The position numbers and the translations under genes were made by a program. Under the pieces are notes generated by a model. That model was given only the letters and a program-made list of their open reading frames with translations, had not been told where the DNA came from and did no database searches. Shown one piece after another: positions 5,377-6,460 of a stretch of 6,460 nt of DNA. Source of the DNA: Dehalococcoidales bacterium (lineage in GTDB: Bacteria > Chloroflexota > Dehalococcoidia > Dehalococcoidales > UBA5760); NCBI GenBank assembly GCA_016931015.1, contig JAFGFP010000035.1:1-6460 (forward strand), written 5' to 3'. Within the stretch, counting starts at the first letter, position 1. Every line of letters starts with the position of its first letter.

Positions 5377-6460
5377 ATGAAAAAGATAGTTAAGTTACTG
5401 ACGGCGGTTGCCGTCGCCGGGGTCTTAATCCTGGCAAGCTGCACCAGCACCCCCCACGAACCCACCACCCCCACGGTCCCGACTACCCCCACCTCACCTA
5501 CCACCCCTACCGAACCCATCACGCCCAGCGAACCCAGCACGCCTACCGGGCTCTCGTTGTCGATTACCGAGGCCGGCTCGACCACCGTCCAACCCCTGGC
5601 GGAGAAGCTCGCCAATGCCTTTATCACGTATCCTGATGTCGACATCACCATACAGGGCGGCGGCTCCTCCGTCGGCGTTAAGTCGGCCAACGACGGCACG
5701 GTCGATATCGGCGCCGCCTCCAGAGAACTTAAACCCGACGAGCCATCCCTGGTGACCCACCTCCTCTGCCGCGACGGTATCGCCATCGTCACCGACCCGG
5801 GTAGCCCGGTTAGCGGCCTCACCAAGGACGAGATTAGACAGATATTCGCCGGAGAGATTACCAGTTGGAATCAGGTCGGCGGCCCCAGCGAGGACATCAT
5901 CGTGGTCGCCCGGGAAGAGGGCTCCGGCACCAGAGCCGCCTTCGAGGAAATGGTCATGGGCGAATCGCTGATTACCAACACCGCCATCCTGCAGCCCTCC
6001 AACGGCGCCGTGAAGACCACGGTTTCCAGCACCCCCAACTCCATCGGCTTTCTATCCTTCGGCTACCTGGACGCCGCGGTGAAGGCCCTGCAGGTGGATG
6101 GCGTCGCCGCCACCGTGGCCAACGTCCTCAATGAAAGCTACACCATCGCCCGCCCGCTCTACTTCCTGACCAAAGCGGAACCGACCGGAGTGGTCAAAAT
6201 GTTCATCGACTTCTGTCTCGGCGTGGAAGCGCAGGCCATAGTTATCGAGGAGGGCTACATCTCGGTAGCCGATCTTTCGGGGTCGATTACCGAGGCCGGC
6301 TCGACCACCGTCCAGCCCCTGGCGGAGAAGTTCAGCGATACCTTTTCGGTAATGTTCCCTAAGGTAGACGTCACCATCCAGGGCGGCGGCTCCAGCGTCG
6401 GCGTTAAGTCGGCCGACGACGGCACGGTCGATATCGGCGCCGCCTCCAGAGAGCTTAAAC
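5377..6460 (+). CDS. pstS: PstS-type phosphate-binding lipoprotein with tandem binding domains (3' end outside the window)
   Basis: This is the extracytoplasmic receptor that captures phosphate for the PstCAB ABC transporter. Residues 1-21 are a signal peptide (MKKIVKLL, hydrophobic core) ending in lipobox LASC, with Cys22 as lipid anchor. Residues 25-57 are a Thr/Pro linker of TPT-x-P type units, a flexible tether. Residues about 60-300 are a complete binding domain: AGSTTVQPLAE (66-76), QGGGSSVGVKSA (93-104), DIGAASREL (110-118), FAGEITSWNQVGG, and AREEGSGTR (178-186), the phosphate-binding loops of the family. From Ser303 the sequence restarts with SITEAGSTTVQPLAEK and runs to a second DIGAASRELK at the window edge, so at least part of a second domain is fused in frame. 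Ordinary PstS proteins have one domain. The frame is open for 361 codons. Transporter genes would be expected downstream, out of view. Confidence 0.93.
   Translation, partial: MKKIVKLLTAVAVAGVLILASCTSTPHEPTTPTVPTTPTSPTTPTEPITPSEPSTPTGLSLSITEAGSTTVQPLAEKLANAFITYPDVDITIQGGGSSVGVKSANDGTVDIGAASRELKPDEPSLVTHLLCRDGIAIVTDPGSPVSGLTKDEIRQIFAGEITSWNQVGGPSEDIIVVAREEGSGTRAAFEEMVMGESLITNTAILQPSNGAVKTTVSSTPNSIGFLSFGYLDAAVKALQVDGVAATVANVLNESYTIARPLYFLTKAEPTGVVKMFIDFCLGVEAQAIVIEEGYISVADLSGSITEAGSTTVQPLAEKFSDTFSVMFPKVDVTIQGGGSSVGVKSADDGTVDIGAASRELK
5560..5734 (+). repeat. Internal repeat, copy 1 (start of PstS domain 1)
   Basis: Matches 6283-6460. Bases 5560-5607 match copy 2 at 47 of 48 positions and 5641-5734 at 88 of 94; the 33 bases between (5608-5640) are divergent and one codon shorter than in copy 2. 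The copies lie about 725 bases apart, the length of one binding domain. Confidence 0.93.
6283..6460 (+). repeat. Internal repeat, copy 2 (start of PstS domain 2, cut by the window end)
   Basis: In-frame second copy of the domain start, from Ser303. The loops GSTTV, QGGGSSVGVKSA and DIGAASRELK are kept, so phosphate binding should be retained if the rest is intact. The divergent patch (6331-6366) reads FSDTFSVMFPKV against LANAFITYPDV in copy 1. The repeat continues past the last base. Confidence 0.93.

Noticed and set aside
5449..5547. CCC/ACC-rich repeats in pstS as a CRISPR or tandem DNA repeat
   Set aside because: They stay in frame and encode a degenerate Thr/Pro linker typical of surface lipoproteins; there is no fixed repeat-spacer unit.
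5352..5825. 157-codon - strand frame with Val/Gly repeats opposite pstS
   Set aside because: The repetitive GVVG pattern is the reverse reading of the Thr/Pro linker codons; the + strand has the ribosome binding site, signal peptide and domain.
5865..6134. 89-codon + strand Arg/Gly-rich frame inside pstS
   Set aside because: It is an out-of-frame reading of the conserved PstS domain with an implausible Arg/His/Gly composition.

Overview
The window reads as bacterial chromosome with every supported gene on the + strand: a fused alpha/beta E1 of a 2-oxoacid dehydrogenase, a pyruvate kinase, a PhoB/PhoP-type response regulator, and the first 361 codons of a phosphate-binding lipoprotein (PstS) that runs off the right edge. 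The protein style (fused E1, PstS with a Thr/Pro linker, PhoB-like regulator) suggests a member of the Chloroflexota, perhaps Dehalococcoidia-like. That placement is an impression from protein style; the window holds no rRNA or other marker.

Left part (1-2618), carbon metabolism. The E1 gene (70-2052) has a good ribosome binding site, but no E2 or E3 gene follows. Instead there are 566 bases without a convincing gene. They begin with a well-placed ribosome binding site and a GTG codon encoding 13 residues (MATLFRMLALVSK) that resemble the start of an E2 lipoyl domain before a stop. A cluster of inverted repeats follows, then a promoter-like block with 11-bp-phased repeats before pyruvate kinase. 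Pyruvate kinase (2619-4061) makes pyruvate, the probable substrate (or close to it) of the E1 enzyme. Its residues at the positions that decide K+ dependence are of the K+-independent type.

Middle (4062-4475). A possible 38-residue membrane peptide and a strong GC-rich hairpin separate pyruvate kinase from the phosphate genes.

Right part (4320-6460), phosphate-starvation response. The clearest non-coding signal lies here. Two promoters, one before the response regulator and one before pstS, each carry four TTAACA-like hexamers at exact 11-bp spacing, then 9 bp, then a -10 element. This matches the geometry of PhoP boxes in Bacillus subtilis and predicts that the regulator activates both its own gene and pstS. 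No histidine kinase gene lies between them. The PstS protein is itself unusual: after a lipoprotein signal and a Thr/Pro linker it has one complete phosphate-binding domain, and then a second copy begins in frame, with near-identical DNA flanking a short divergent patch. It is therefore a tandem two-domain binding protein, cut by the window edge.
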